Shown piece by piece: positions 12,341-24,970 of a DNA stretch of 64,000 bases (its first letter is position 1; each line of letters begins with the position of its first letter). Below the pieces are notes generated by a model. That model searched no databases, was not told where the DNA came from, and saw only the letters and a list, made by a program, of their open reading frames with translations. A program made the position numbers and the translations under genes. The DNA comes from Paracentrotus lividus (lineage: Eukaryota; Echinodermata; Echinoidea; Camarodonta; Echinidae), in NCBI GenBank assembly GCA_940671915.1, contig CALNVZ010003429.1, forward strand, positions 22,823,590 to 22,887,589. The letters are read 5' to 3'.

Positions 12341-14089
12341 AGATGCTAAGGACGCAGGGCTTTACAGGCCCGTAAACCAGGGGGGTGGGGGGTTCGGGGA
12401 GTTCGAACGAAGATCATCGGTTACTATCTTTAAAACAGTCGAAAAATTTCAAACGTGCTAAGGATACGGCCGCTGCAAGCAGTATTAATTTACTACGCTC
12501 ATGCTGCAAAAACCTACCCACCCGGTAGGCCACGGGGACCTTGACAACAGGCACCCAATCGCCCTCGGCTGACCAGAGTCACAGATGCCTAAGTTGAAGG
12601 TCCGCTTAGCACAAAAAAAAAAAGGAAATAATATATACTAAAAATGTCAGGAATACCAGCCACAACTTTGGTGGTGACGAAGAAATTTCAGCAAATATAC
12701 TTATGAATAAAATAAAGTTACAAGAATAGCAAGATTAACAACTTGCTTTCAGGCCACACAGCGAGTCATATAAAAAGGACTATCTATTGAGAGTTCACAA
12801 ACTGCGAGAGCGCTATATGGCAAGCACCTCACCGCGAGCGTATTTCATTTTTGGGATGATAATCATGCTGTTTTACAAAGCACAAAATATGCTCAGGAAA
12901 TTACACTTAAACCATTCGCAGGAATCTTTGTTTGCATTTTGTGTTCTTTTTTGTATTTTTTTTAAATGAGTTTATCTTTTGCAATTATGTGAAATGATAT
13001 AACAGAAATTGGGCCAAAGTGCAGAGGCGGTGGAACCGTGGGAGGGGGGGGCGCGGCAGGGCAGCAGGACCCCCCACTCTTTTCACCCAACCCTAATTAT
13101 TCCATCGACCAAAAAGTGTCCTCTTCTCTCTAAGCTAAAAAAAGTGTCATCTTTAAACTAAAAAGAAGCCTTTCAGAGTTTTAAAAAGTCCCGTGGACAA
13201 TTTATGTTTAAAAAAGGGGCCCCTTGTTACTCCATATGTCTTTAAAAACCCCTAATTTTCGGCTCGCGCTTCGCGCTCGCGGATACTAAATAGGGTCCAT
13301 AATGCACAGTAAACTACAATTTTGAGCTTGAAGTTTTCTACTTTGCGCTTGAGGATATTGGGGTCCAACAAAGGCGGTGGAACTGGGGGCAGGGGGCACA
13401 GTGCCCCCATTTTTCATGCATTCTAAAAGTGCCCCTTTTCTTAGCTAAAATGCCCTTTTTTTATACTAAAAAGAAGCTTTTCATACTCTTTAAAAGTCCC
13501 ATGGAAAATAAAATTTCTTAAAAAGTATCACTTACAATAATAAAAAGTGCTCCTTTATTGACTTCATATGTGTTTTAAAACCCCAAATTTTCCTGCTTGG
13601 TCACTATGCGACCTCGAACTGTAAAATTAACAAACAATAGTTAGTATTTAAAAAAAGGGTTGGACCCAGTGCTCTCTGCTGGAGACAAACCTTGTCAAAA
13701 GAATTGTTGGAGTTGTGTTTGGGCTAGATTGGGGGAGGCCTAGGTGCCTGCAGCCCACAAAATATTCATAGCAAAGATTATTAATGAGCCAAGATTATTA
13801 TGTATCTTCAATATGGATCCTAAAAAAGAGTCTATATGAGGCACGATGTTTAGCTCAAAACTCTCAGCTCGCGGATACTAAATAGGCTCTATATTGCACA
13901 ATTAACTCCAAATTTGTTCTCAACCTTTTAACAAACAATAACAAATGAAAGCCATTAAGATTCTTAAAATTTTCAGCTCGCGCTTCGCGCTCGCGGATAC
14001 TATAAGTAGGGACTATAATGCACAATTAACCCCAGTTTTTAGCTGCTAAATAGAGTCTATAATCATGATAATGCATATTATACTATATT
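12341..14089 (+). repeat. Dispersed repeat head (CCCGTAACCAGGGGGG / GCGCGAAGCGCG family), copy 1
   Basis: Begins with a G-rich AGGCCCGTAAACCAGG block and runs through a G-rich GGCGGTGGAACTGG phrase, a perfect hairpin GGGGGCAC-A-GTGCCCCC (about 13,391), and two copies of GCTCGCGCTTCGCGCTCGC (13,261 and 13,975). Copies lie at 32,340-33,840, in reverse at 24,970-26,400, and at 55,465-57,220. The match to 55,500-57,200 is almost base-perfect, far better than in surrounding sequence. It is a multicopy, apparently non-autonomous family; short open frames inside it are not conserved between copies. Confidence 0.7.
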
Positions 14090-16914
14090 ATATCTGACAG
14101 TATGTGCCTTTGAAGGCGCGTTTACTGTCAATAACTCACAATTAGACCAAATTGCAATGCAATTTGTAAGCAGAGTGTCCAACATCTTTTGGCATGGTCT
14201 GTATTTGCCAAGTTTCAATGCCTCTCTTTAATTTTGCATTTATTTTGATTTATTGCTAAATTACTTTGTAAACATGTTTTCTTTGATAATACTCGTGCTC
14301 CTCCTTAACAGTTAGCACTCCTTCAACAAGATCTTCAACCTTCAATTTTTTTTAATCCATTGCATTTCTGTTACTATATTTTCTGTAGAGTGAAATAAAC
14401 CTTAAAGACACCTCAAAAGGCGGTTGATATTTAAAGGTATTTTGATGAACTATATCTGACAGTATGTTGCCTTTGAAGGCGTGTTTACTGTCAATTAACT
14501 CACAATTAAGACCAATTGCAATGAATTTGTAAGCAGAGTGGTCCAAGCTCTTTTGCATGATTCTGTATTGGCCCAAAGTTTCATGCCTCTCTTTATTATT
14601 GATTTATGATTAAAACAAATTGCCTTATTGGTAATGTCAAATCATTCATGGGTACTTGCATTACAAAAATTGTTGATGGTGATTTGTAATTTCCATTAGA
14701 CTTTGAAGGTTGGCTCTGTAAAATTCGAAATTCCATCGGTCTGTATGTTGGTATATAATGCTCTCTATGAAATAGATTCAAAAAATGTCATTCAAATCGC
14801 TACAAGATCGTTGATCTACATTTACATCATAGCAATGTACTTTTTAAACTGTTGCTTGTGGAACAATTTCTATGGAAATGCAAAAATTACTCGAGAAGTT
14901 AAATATTTCTTAGAATTAGACTACTTCCTGATGTCATTTATTTTTATTTTTTTTTATTTTTTATTTTTTTTATTATTTAAATGATAATCTTCCAATTTCA
15001 AACATTCCATACAGATTACAAGTGCATAAATTGTGCAAAATGGATTTTTTTAATCTACTCATGTATCTGATTAATGTTCTGATCTGTCATTTTCTTCTTA
15101 ATACAAACTGTTACGAGGTTCCATGTATTTCACTATTTACTTAGATTACGCTGATATCCATGCTTGCTCGCAGTCTGGAATCGCTTATATAGAATAACAA
15201 TTGAATGTAACGTGGATATTTATTGTATTCAACCGATCTTTAAGTATGAAATATGTTCTTAAAGAATTTAATTCATTATAATGCATTTTTCAATTCCCAC
15301 AAGTTCACCTGATCCATATTCACGTTTATTTTTAATGAATGGGACTTCAAATTTGTACTAATTTTGATAAAAAAAACATTAACAAAAAAAACAACATGTA
15401 TTTTTATTTCCAAAAAATGCAAATTGTACTGATTCCATACCAATACAAACTCAACTTTGTTAATTGTAAGAATTCATTTACCATGTAACTCTGGTCAAAT
15501 GCAATGAATATATTTTTAGTTGGCTTGCACTTTAGAATGTTGTTCAAAGAAATAACATTTGAATGCTTTTCCAATATTTAAACTATATTTCCATATAATG
15601 AAAGTTCTTGATAGAATTTAAATTTAAATGCATTCAAAATCAGCATTTTGCATACGGATGGCTATTTATGTTTCTAATACTAAGATTTGGGACTTCAAAC
15701 TTGTTCATTGTATAGTTTTATCATTGTTTTTAATTTCCTAAAGAAATCAAATTCTTTTTGTAAAGCATTTTCGCGATTTGGTAATATACTGTTGTGCTCT
15801 CTCTATACAGTTTAAGCAACTTTCATTACATATCTTCCAGCTCCAAATTTAAGATTTAATTTGCTTATTGCTGTGCATCGATGGATTTGACATCATTCAC
15901 GTATTTGCATATTCATTTTTTGGAAATTTTGTGAAATTGTACTTATCCATAACAAACAAACTCTGCTTTGTGCATCCAGCATGATGACCTGCTTGCGCTT
16001 TGGAATTTCGTTCAAGTAGCACACTTAGCCATTTATGCTCCCAAAATATTTTACCACAATCTATATAATAAAATCCTTCAAGAATTTAAATTGTAATGAA
16101 AATCAAATCAACGCATTTTGCATATGAATGGCGAGTTTGTGTTTTCATAAAAATATCTTACAAACTCTGCCTTTAAAAAAATGTAGAAGTTATTTAACTA
16201 TTTACTTTTGGTTCATGCACGACGATAATCTGGATTGTTACTCCGGTCACGTATTCACTATTTTACTTAGGTCATATGCATGATGAACATCTTGCTAGCA
16301 GTCCTGGAATCTCTTACAAAGAATAACAATGGAATTATAATAGATGTTTATGTTACTCAACATCTTTATAATGATATTTAACTTGAAATTTATCATTGAA
16401 ATGCATTTGAATATTTTACACATGTTTCACTGTTCCATATTCAAATGTACTTTTAATGGTGGGACTTTCACTTGTCCGATGTTGTTAGACAGCATGAATT
16501 TATTTTCCAAAGAAAATGCAAATACTTTGTAAACATATTTTCTTGGTAATTTCGGTTTCGTTGCTCCTCCTTACTGTTATAGCACTCTTCAATCTAAGAT
16601 CTCCAATCAAAACTATTTTTGATTTTGCTTGTCTGTGCATGATGGATTTGGCATTCATTTACGTATTTGCATATGCATGGCAATTTTGTGATTCGTACTA
16701 ATCTATACAATACAATCTTTGCTTTGTAAATTCCAAGAAGTTAATTTACCCATTTACTCAGGCAGTCTGGTCATGCATGATGACCATCTTGCTAGTAGCC
16801 TGGAATCTCTTAACATACAATAACAATTGAATGTAACACAGGTCTTCCTTCTTGTACACAAAAAATGGCGTTGGCTGAGAGCTTCAGTCATTTTTTGGTT
16901 TTTTTTTTTTTTTT
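14090..16914. repeat. Degenerate satellite, unit about 490 bp
   Basis: Phrases recur in the same order several times. They are a CATGCATGATGA-type start followed by CTGGAATCTCTTAC, a TCTTTATAATGAAAG-type block, a GTGGGACTTCAAC block, a CTTTGTAAACAT block, GTGCTCCTCCTTA, and GATGGATTTGGCATTC. One full unit is 16,254-16,745, and others start near 15,130, 15,500 and 15,985, the last with an internal deletion. A second motif with CTGACAGTATGTGCC repeats at 14,095 and 14,455. Long open frames are absent. The array ends in a T-run cut by the N gap. Confidence 0.65.
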
Positions 16915-16939
16915 NNNNNNNNNNNNNNNNNNNNNNNNN
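16915..16939. other. Assembly gap, 25 N
   Basis: Same 25-base placeholder as at 2,940. By homology the sequence left of it should continue as at 36,620 (TTCCATATTATTTG), but the window instead jumps to the reverse complement of 42,105. This marks the outer edge of the palindrome. Confidence 0.98.
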
Positions 16940-16941
16940 GT

Positions 16942-18450
16942 TAGTCATTGCCTTCATGATATCAATTTCGTCAACTACAAAAGCTGTACAAGCTGTCAAG
17001 CAAATGTAGTTTAAATGATATTCAGTGCTTTGAATGTCGAATAACATAAGGGAGAATTTTGGTATTGGAACAGCCGAAAAGTTGGTATAGCCTTTATCAA
17101 AGGCGATAGCTTTAAGTTATATACGTCTACCCTGGGTTGACAAATGGCCCCATAGACAACTCTGGGTTGTCAACAAACTAGAATCTAACGTTAGATGTGA
17201 TATTGACAGTTGGCATTGTTGTCTACCCTGGGTTGACCAAATGGCATCATATAGAACACCCTGGGTTGACCAAATGGCATCATAGACGACCCTGGGTTGA
17301 CAACAAACGAAAATCTAGAAGATGCTTGTGATATCATGGATATTGACAGTTGGCATTGGTGTCTACCCTGGGTTGACCAAATGGCATCATAGACAACCCT
17401 GGGTTGACAACAAACTAAAATCTAACATTAGATGTGATATTGACAGTTGGCATTGTTGTCTACCCTGGGTTGACCAAATGGCATCATAGACAACCCTGGG
17501 TTGACCAAATGGCATCATAGACAACCCTGGGTTGACAACAAACGAAAATCTAGAAGATGCTTGTGATATTGACAGTTGGCATTGGTGTCTACCCTGGGTT
17601 GACCAAATGGCATCATAGACCACTCTGGTTTGACAACAAACTAAAAATCGTCATCCTTAGAGCAGTGTGCCATTTTTAGTTTCACGTAAGTTAAAGACTA
17701 ACTTTCATATGTCCCTGTTCAAGCTGTAACGGTAGATTCAGTCGATGGCTTGCTTTAAAAAAAAAATCCAGTTCTGGAAAACTAAAGTTAGATGCAGCTA
17801 CACAGCGCAGTACACCACGGCCACATTCTGCACAACACACTCAGTCAGCGAGCTCGCAAGCTCAGCTAGCTAGCTAGAACTACGGTACCGTACCACTAGC
17901 AAAGAACTTGCGTAGCACTATCGCTGGTAGCGCGAGCATGCAACCCATCTAGCTCCTTGCTGGAATTAGTCTACAATGTACGTATAAATAAGCGCGCAAT
18001 TTCCAGTCGCTACCTATAGCGCCTTTGAATAAGGCTATATCGTTTACGAATACCTTTTTCGGCTGTTCTAATAACCGAAATTGCCCCCTAATGCTATTTT
18101 CGTATTATATCGACCATGAAGCGAAGAGCAATCGAACATTGAATTAGACATTCAAAGCAAACTGAAAAATTCATTTCAACTAAAGTTCTTGTCATCTTGT
18201 ACAGCAACATCAAATAATAGATCTATGCAGTTGATGAAATTGATATCATGAAAGGTGATGACTACCAAATGCTTTTGGAGATTACGATGGAAAACTAGCA
18301 TGCCCTATTGTAATGCTACTGCATGTGTAATGCTACCTGTGTATACATGAGAAAATGACTAAGTTCCTAGTCTACCCAGGGTTGGTCACCCCGGGGGTGC
18401 CAAACCCGGGTTGTCTGTCATGTGGGTATTTCCATTGCTGCATATAGATA
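16942..18450 (-). mobile_element. TIR/foldback element with satellite core, truncated mirror copy
   Basis: Reverse complement of 40,603-42,105, so it includes one complete terminal repeat (ending near 18,440 next to a TA microsatellite) and part of the other, cut by the N gap. The core holds about four satellite units marked by TGACAGTTGGCATTG at 17,203, 17,343, 17,441 and 17,570, alternating with CCCTGGGTTGACCAAATGGC phrases. Open frames through the satellite are repeat artefacts. The complete version is annotated at 40,603-42,286. Confidence 0.65.
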
Positions 18451-18499
18451 TAATATATATATATATATATATATAAGTCTATACATTTTAAGCTTTTTT

Positions 18500-18640
18500 T
18501 CTTTTTTAAATCAATACCAGGCCCGTAACTAGGATTTTTACGGGGGTTCGAAATCTGAAAAAGTGGACCTTTTTCAAGGATTTTTTTTTCGAGCGCGAAG
18601 CGCGAGCAGAAAAATTTGAGTTAAAATTGGAGTATTTTCA
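18500..18640. repeat. GGCCCGTAACTAGGATTTTT dispersed repeat with GAGCGCGAAGCGCGAGC
   Basis: A short module beginning AGGCCCGTAACTAGG, then GGGGGTTCGAAATCTG, then one GAGCGCGAAGCGCGAGC motif at about 18,590. The same module appears mirrored at 40,425-40,530, at 57,240-57,350, and inside the foldback element middle at 52,730 and 58,621. It adjoins the LINE 3' end without a visible target duplication. Confidence 0.55.
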
Positions 18641-21600
18641 TTTTTTCATTTATTTATTTCCACAATACAGCAAAAATAATTTACAGAACAAAACAATCAG
18701 TGAATAAGATAAATTAAGCTTACATAGATAATAGTCAAAATACAAAATACATTTGTAACAATATCGAATATGTAACTTATCAAAATGAATTATTAAGCCG
18801 AGGCTGTATTGCGATGGAAACCAATGAAGCAAAGCTTGTTATTAAGGTTCCCAGAATATCAAATTTGTGTTGAAAAGAAGGAAAAAAATTAAGAAGACAA
18901 AACAAGACACACACAAAACAGTAAACAGGACAAGAACGGCACAAAGACAAGACAAAATAAGGAATGACCTTCTGCAGATAATGATATTTAAGCATTATAA
19001 GAAGCTATATGTTTAGCTTTGAGTTTACGTTTAAAAATAAAAAAACCTGGGAGCGTTTTAAGCGACTCTTCCAGGGTATTCCAAAAACTTGGTCCGCTAT
19101 AAACAACAGTCTTTTGCTTATAAATAGTTCGTACCATAGGGAATGAAAGGAGGATGACAATGTTGTGGGGTAAGAATGAAAATGTTGGTTTTTAGAAAAC
19201 AATGCGCTTAGCGATGCTGGAAGCTCACCTTTGTTCAATTGAAAACATGAAACTGCCCAAACGTAAATTGTATAAATCTTCTATTTTTAACACTTTATTA
19301 GAAAAGAACAAATGGTTTGAGTGAGCTAGTCTATTTTCGTGACATATAATTCTCATTGCTCTTTTTTGGATTATTAATAACCTCTCTAAATTACGTTGAG
19401 ACGAGTTTCCCCAAGCTAAAAGGCCATAATTTAAGTAAGGAAGAATAAGTGTGTTGTATAATTTTAATAAAATATTGGAGGGGAGGAAGGAATTCAATTT
19501 ATTCATGACGCCTACATTTCTGGCTAAGATTTTACATATATGTAAATGTGCTGCTTCCAAGAAGCTTGGTATCAATTTCAAGACCCAGGAATTTCGGAGA
19601 GTCAACAAGCTCTATTACATTATCATTAAGAATTACGTTATGAGGTAACATTTCTATAGAATTGCTGAAAAGCATGCATTGAGTCTTAACAACGTTTAAG
19701 ATAATTTATTGCAACAAATCCATTCGTAAATACTATTCAAACCCAAGTTAACGGTGTTAACAAGCGTTTCAGGATCTTTATGGGAGAGAAAAGACACTGG
19801 TATCGTCAGCGTATAATATAAATGATAAGTCGCTAGAGGATTTCTGAAAATCATTGATATATATGATAAATAAGAGCGGTCCTAAAAGAGAACCCTGTGG
19901 TACACCGCAAGTATGGCGGTAAAATTAGAGTTTGAGTCATTTATACATACGAATTGTTTCTCTTCCCGTGAGATAACTTCTGTACCAATCCAAGGCCTTT
20001 CCCCGAATTCCATAATATGATAATTTTTTAAGTAATATTTCGTGATTAATTGTATCAAAAGCCTTGGATAGGTCCAAAAATATCCCAAGACTGTGGAGAT
20101 GTTTGTCAATAGCAGTTGCTATATGATTAATAAAGTATAAGATTGCATGTGTTGTTGAGTGATTTTGTCTAAAGCCAAACTGCGAGTTTGATAGCAAATC
20201 AAAGTTCCTTATAAATGTTATGTGCGGTTATACATAATTTTTTCTAATATTTTGAGATAGAGACAATAGTGATATAGGTCTATAGTTTCCTACTTCAGTT
20301 GGATTACCTTTTTATACACAGGAATGACTTTGGAAATTTTCATCTTATCAGAACAACACCATTGACAAGGGACAAGTTATTATATGCTCTAAGGAGTAAC
20401 AATCTCAGAAATTATATCTTTTAATAAGTCATTTGTAATATGGTCAAACCCAGGACTTTTCTTACTTTTCAATTCTTTCACAATTTTTCTAATTTCAATT
20501 GCATCAGTAGGAGTGAGGAAAAGGGAGTTAGGATTCCTGTTGGTTAAAAGGACTCAAAACTTTTGTCAGTGTGCGGTATAGCATCGCAAGGTTTGAGCCA
20601 ATTTTCGAGAAGTAATCGTTAAAACCAGCAGCTATGTCAGAATCATTTATCAGTACATTATTTCCAATCTTAATACCATTATTTTCTTCTGAGACTTCTT
20701 TTTATTCAAAACTTCATTAATTATTTTCCAAGTTTCTTTCATGTTATTAACATGGTATTCAAATTTTGAAAAATAAAATTTCTTTTTTTCAAATCGCAAA
20801 AGGGATGATAATGTGTTTTTATATTTGACATATTTTTCATGAGTTAAGATCGTTGGTTTAGCACGATATTTGTAGTAAAGGTTATTTTTTCTGTTGATAC
20901 ATCTGAGAAGTGATTTAGTGACCCAGGGATTGCGTGGTGTCCGTTTACTTTTTGGTCGTAATTAACAAGGGGTATACATTCGTTTAAATTGTCGGTAAAA
21001 TAGTCATAAATTTATTGTAAGATCTGTTAACATCGTCAATTGCCAGCACTTCAGCCCAGTCTAATGAACTTAGTTTTTCTTGCAGTCTTGCTATTTTTTC
21101 AGAAGTGAATTTTCTCACCTTTTTCACAGGAGTTAGCGGATTTGTTCCAAAAAAGACAATATCCTTGCAAATATTACAAAATGATCAGATATATCTGATA
21201 AAATAACACCAGATCAGTTTCTTTTTCAACATTTGAAAAAATATTATCGATTAAAGTATCTGAATGATTAGAAAATCTAGTGGGTCGGGTGATAAGTGAA
21301 GAAAGGAGAATGACAATATGGTATCTAAAAGTTTTGTGTAAAATATCATCTTTGTATTTGAGAGAATCTATATTAAAGTCTCCCATCAAAAAACAATGTT
21401 TGTTTTGGACTAGAGGGCTTGAAAGCAGCCTCTGCATTTCAGTGAGGAATGTACTATGATCGGAAGAAGGGGGCCGGTAAACCGTTCCAACAATTAAGCT
21501 TTTTCTTTCTAGGAATTTTTATTTCAATAAAAACAGTCTCCATCGTTTCATTCATAAGATTTAAATCGTTTAGAACATTGTGATGTATGTGCTGCGGGAT

Positions 21601-22100
21601 GAAAAGCGCTATCCACCTCCTCGTTTATTTATTCTATTATTGAAAACAAGATTATGCCGGGCAAGGAGTATATAGTGTGAGGATTATCTGCAAACCACGT
21701 TTCTGTCAAACCAATTATAAATGAATCTGCATTGATATTATCTAACATGTAACCAAATTGTTCGAAATTTTATTTGCACTACGAATGTTAATATGTAAAA
21801 AATTCAATCTTTGTCCCCAGCTGAACGGAGTTATATCTGCGAACTGGTTCTGAGTATAGTACTGCGAAGTAACCATAGAGTTATCATTGTCGTCGAAAGA
21901 ATATTCAAATTCAGGAGCATTTTCTTTATAACGTTAGAAATATTTTGTTCATACTGATCATCAGAAATTGGAATGTTATCAGTATTATGACGTGATTGCA
22001 CTAAAATATTAAAATCGCTGTCACTTACATTACTTAATGGAAAACTAGTCATGAGAGTTAGAACAATACAGAATTTAAAAACCAAAGAATTTCAATATAA
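18640..22100 (-). pseudogene. LINE ORF2 (endonuclease + reverse transcriptase), CR1/L2-like, broken
   Basis: A non-LTR retrotransposon read right to left. The endonuclease part is seen at 21,174-21,437, with GDFNID and SDTLIDNIF, the latter matching the C-terminal region of APE-type LINE endonucleases. The reverse transcriptase follows at 19,937-20,197, with FLDLSKAFDTINHEILL and GKALDWYRSYLTGR. The catalytic YADD is encoded at 19,802-19,813 in a different frame. The C-terminal region (19,225-19,608) contains LPYLNYGLLAWGN and a cysteine/histidine segment. The 3' end is AAATAAATAAATG-rich near 18,650. At least four frameshifts make it non-functional as written. Family assignment to the Jockey/CR1/L2 group is from motif memory; the exact clade is not determined. 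Confidence 0.85.
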
Positions 22101-22254
22101 AGTTGTCTCTAGAGATGGAACAAATAAGGTCGCCAAACACAGAATTGGTCATTAATTGCAGAAGGCCACATTGAACGAATAACCAAAACATAGACATAAA
22201 AACAGAGTACATGCGATTGCGCAAGGCAATCATACTCGTCTCAATTTTTCAAAT

Positions 22255-24970
22255 AATATGGAAAAAAAAAAAAAAAACCAAAAAAATGACTGAAGCTCTC
22301 AGCCAACGCCATTTTTTGTGTACAAGAAGGAAGACCTGTGTTACATTCAATTGTTATTGGTATGTTAAGAGATTCCAGGCTACTAGCAAGATGGTCATCA
22401 TGCAATGACCAGACTGCCTGAGTAAATGGGTAAATTAACTTCTTGGAATTTACAAAGCAAAGATTGTATTGTATAATTAGTACGAATCACAAAATTGCCA
22501 TGCATATGCAAAATACGTAAATGAATGCCAAATCCATCATGCACAGACAAGCAAATCAAAATAGTTTTGAGTTGGAAGATCTTGATGAAGAGTGCTATAA
22601 CAGTAAGGAGGAGCACGACCGAAATACCAAAGAAAATATGTTACAAAGTAATTTGCATTTCTTTGGAAATAAATCATGCTGTCTAACAATGGACAAGTTG
22701 AAGTCCCACCATTAAAAGTACATTTGATATGGAACAGTGAAACATGTGGAAATATCAAATGCATTTCAATGAATAAATTCAAGTACTTTCATTATAAAGA
22801 TCGTTGGAGTACATAAACATTCTATTATACATTCCATTGTTATTCTTTGTAAGAGATTCCAGACTGCTAGCAAGATGTTCATCATGCATGACCTAAGTAA
22901 TAGTGAATACTGAAACCGGAGTACAATCCAGATTATCGTCGTGCATGACCAAAGTAAATAGTTAAATAACTTCTTACATTTTTTTAAAGCAGAGTTTGTA
23001 TAGATATTTATGAAACACAAACTCGCCATTCATATGCAAAATGCGTGATTTGAATTTCATTACAATTTAAATTCTTGAAGGATTTTCATTATATAGATTG
23101 TGTAATATTTGGGAGCATTAAATGTTATTCTTTGAACGAAATTCCAAAGCGCAAGCCAGGTCATCATGCATGATGCCCAAGCAGAGTTTGATTGTATGGA
23201 TAAGTACAAATCACAAAATTTCCATGAATAATGCAAAAACGTGAATGAATGTCAAATCCATCATGCACAGATAAGCAAATTAAAATCTTTTGAGGCTGGA
23301 AGATATTAATGAAGAGTGCTAACTGTATAGGAGGAGCACAACAGTATATACCAAAGGGAAAAAATGTTTACAAAGTAATTTGCATTTCTTGGAATTAAAA
23401 CATTTATAACAATGAACAAGTGAAGTCCCATCGTATATTGAAACATAAATAGCATCCGTAATGCAAAATGCTTGATTTGAATTGCATTTAAATTTAAATT
23501 CTTCAAGACTTTCATTATATGGATGTTTAAAATATTTGGGAGCATTCAAATGTTATTCTTTGAACAACATTCAAAGTGCAAGCCAACTTATCATGCATGA
23601 CCAGAGTACATGGGTAAATGAACTCTTACAATTACAAAGTTGAGTTTGTATGGTATGGATCAGTACAAATTTGCATTTCTTTGGAAATAATACATGTTGT
23701 TTTTTGTTGTTTTTTTTTATCAATGTACATGTTTGAAGCCATCATTAAAAATAAACGTGAATATGGATCAGTGAAACTTGTTTGGAATTGAAAATGCATT
23801 ATAAGAATAAATTCAAGAACTTCATTACTAAAGATCGTTGTAATACATAAATATCCACGTTACAATTCAATTGTTATTCTATATAAGCGATTCCAGACTG
23901 CGAGCAAGATGGATATCATGCGTAATCTAAGTAAATAGTGAAATACATGAACCTGTACACAGTTTGTATGGAAAAATGCAGATCAGAACATTAATCAGAA
24001 TACATGAGTAGATAAAAATCCATCTGCCAATATGCACTGTAATCTGTATGGAATGCTTTGAAATTGGGAAGATTATCATTAAATAAATAAAAATAAAAAA
24101 TAAAAAAAAATAAAAATAAATGACATGCAGAAGTAGTCTAATCTAAGAAGATATTTACTTTCTTCAGAGTAATTTTTGCATTCCATAGAAATTTGTTCAC
24201 AACCAACAGTAAAAGTACATGTATGTGTAAATGTAGATCAACGATACTTGTAGCGATTTGAATGACATTTTAGAATCTATTTCATAGAGAGCATTATAAT
24301 ACCAACATACATGACCAGATGGAATTTCGAAATTTAACAGAGCAACCTCAAGTCTATATGAGATAATTACAAATCACCATCCAACAATTTTGTAATGCCA
24401 AGACCCATGATGATTGACATTACCTGAAATTGTTTTAAATCATAAATCAAAATAAAGAGAGGCATGAAACTTGGCAATACAGATCAATGCCAAAAGAGTT
24501 GGACACTCTGCTTACAAATTGCATTGCAATTTGTCTAATTGTGAGTTATTGACAGTAAAACACGCCTTCAAAGGCACATACTGTCAGAATATAGTTCATC
24601 AAAATACCTTTAAAGATCAACCGCCTTTTGAGGTGTCTTTAAGGTTTATTTCACTCTACAGAATATAGTAACAGAAATGCAATGGATTAAAATAAATTGA
24701 AGGGTTGGAAGATCTTGTTGAAGAGTGCTAACTGTAAGGAGGAGCACGATTGTATTATCAAAGAAAAACATGTTTACAAAGTAATTTGCAATAAATCATA
24801 ATGCAAAATAAAGAGAGGCATGAAACTTGGCAATACAGACCAATGCCAAAAGATGGACACTCTGCTTACAAATTGCATTCAATTTGGTCTAATTGTGAGT
24901 TATTGACAGTAAACGCGCCTTCAAAGGCACATACTGTCAAATATAATATAGTATAATATGCATTATCATG
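22255..24970. repeat. About 490-bp satellite, reversed copy
   Basis: Reverse complement of 14,090-16,914 and of 33,840-36,620, with the same order of phrases. It begins with the A-run and the TGACTGAAGCTCTCAGCCAA block and ends at the CTGACAGTATGTGCC-type motifs. Several short open frames on both strands come from the repeat units and are not conserved. Confidence 0.65.

Noticed and set aside
17387..17623. 78-codon frame with internal repeats, and its 88-codon mirror at 41,390-41,656
   Set aside because: It lies wholly in the satellite core of a TIR element; the repeated peptide only mirrors the DNA repeat.
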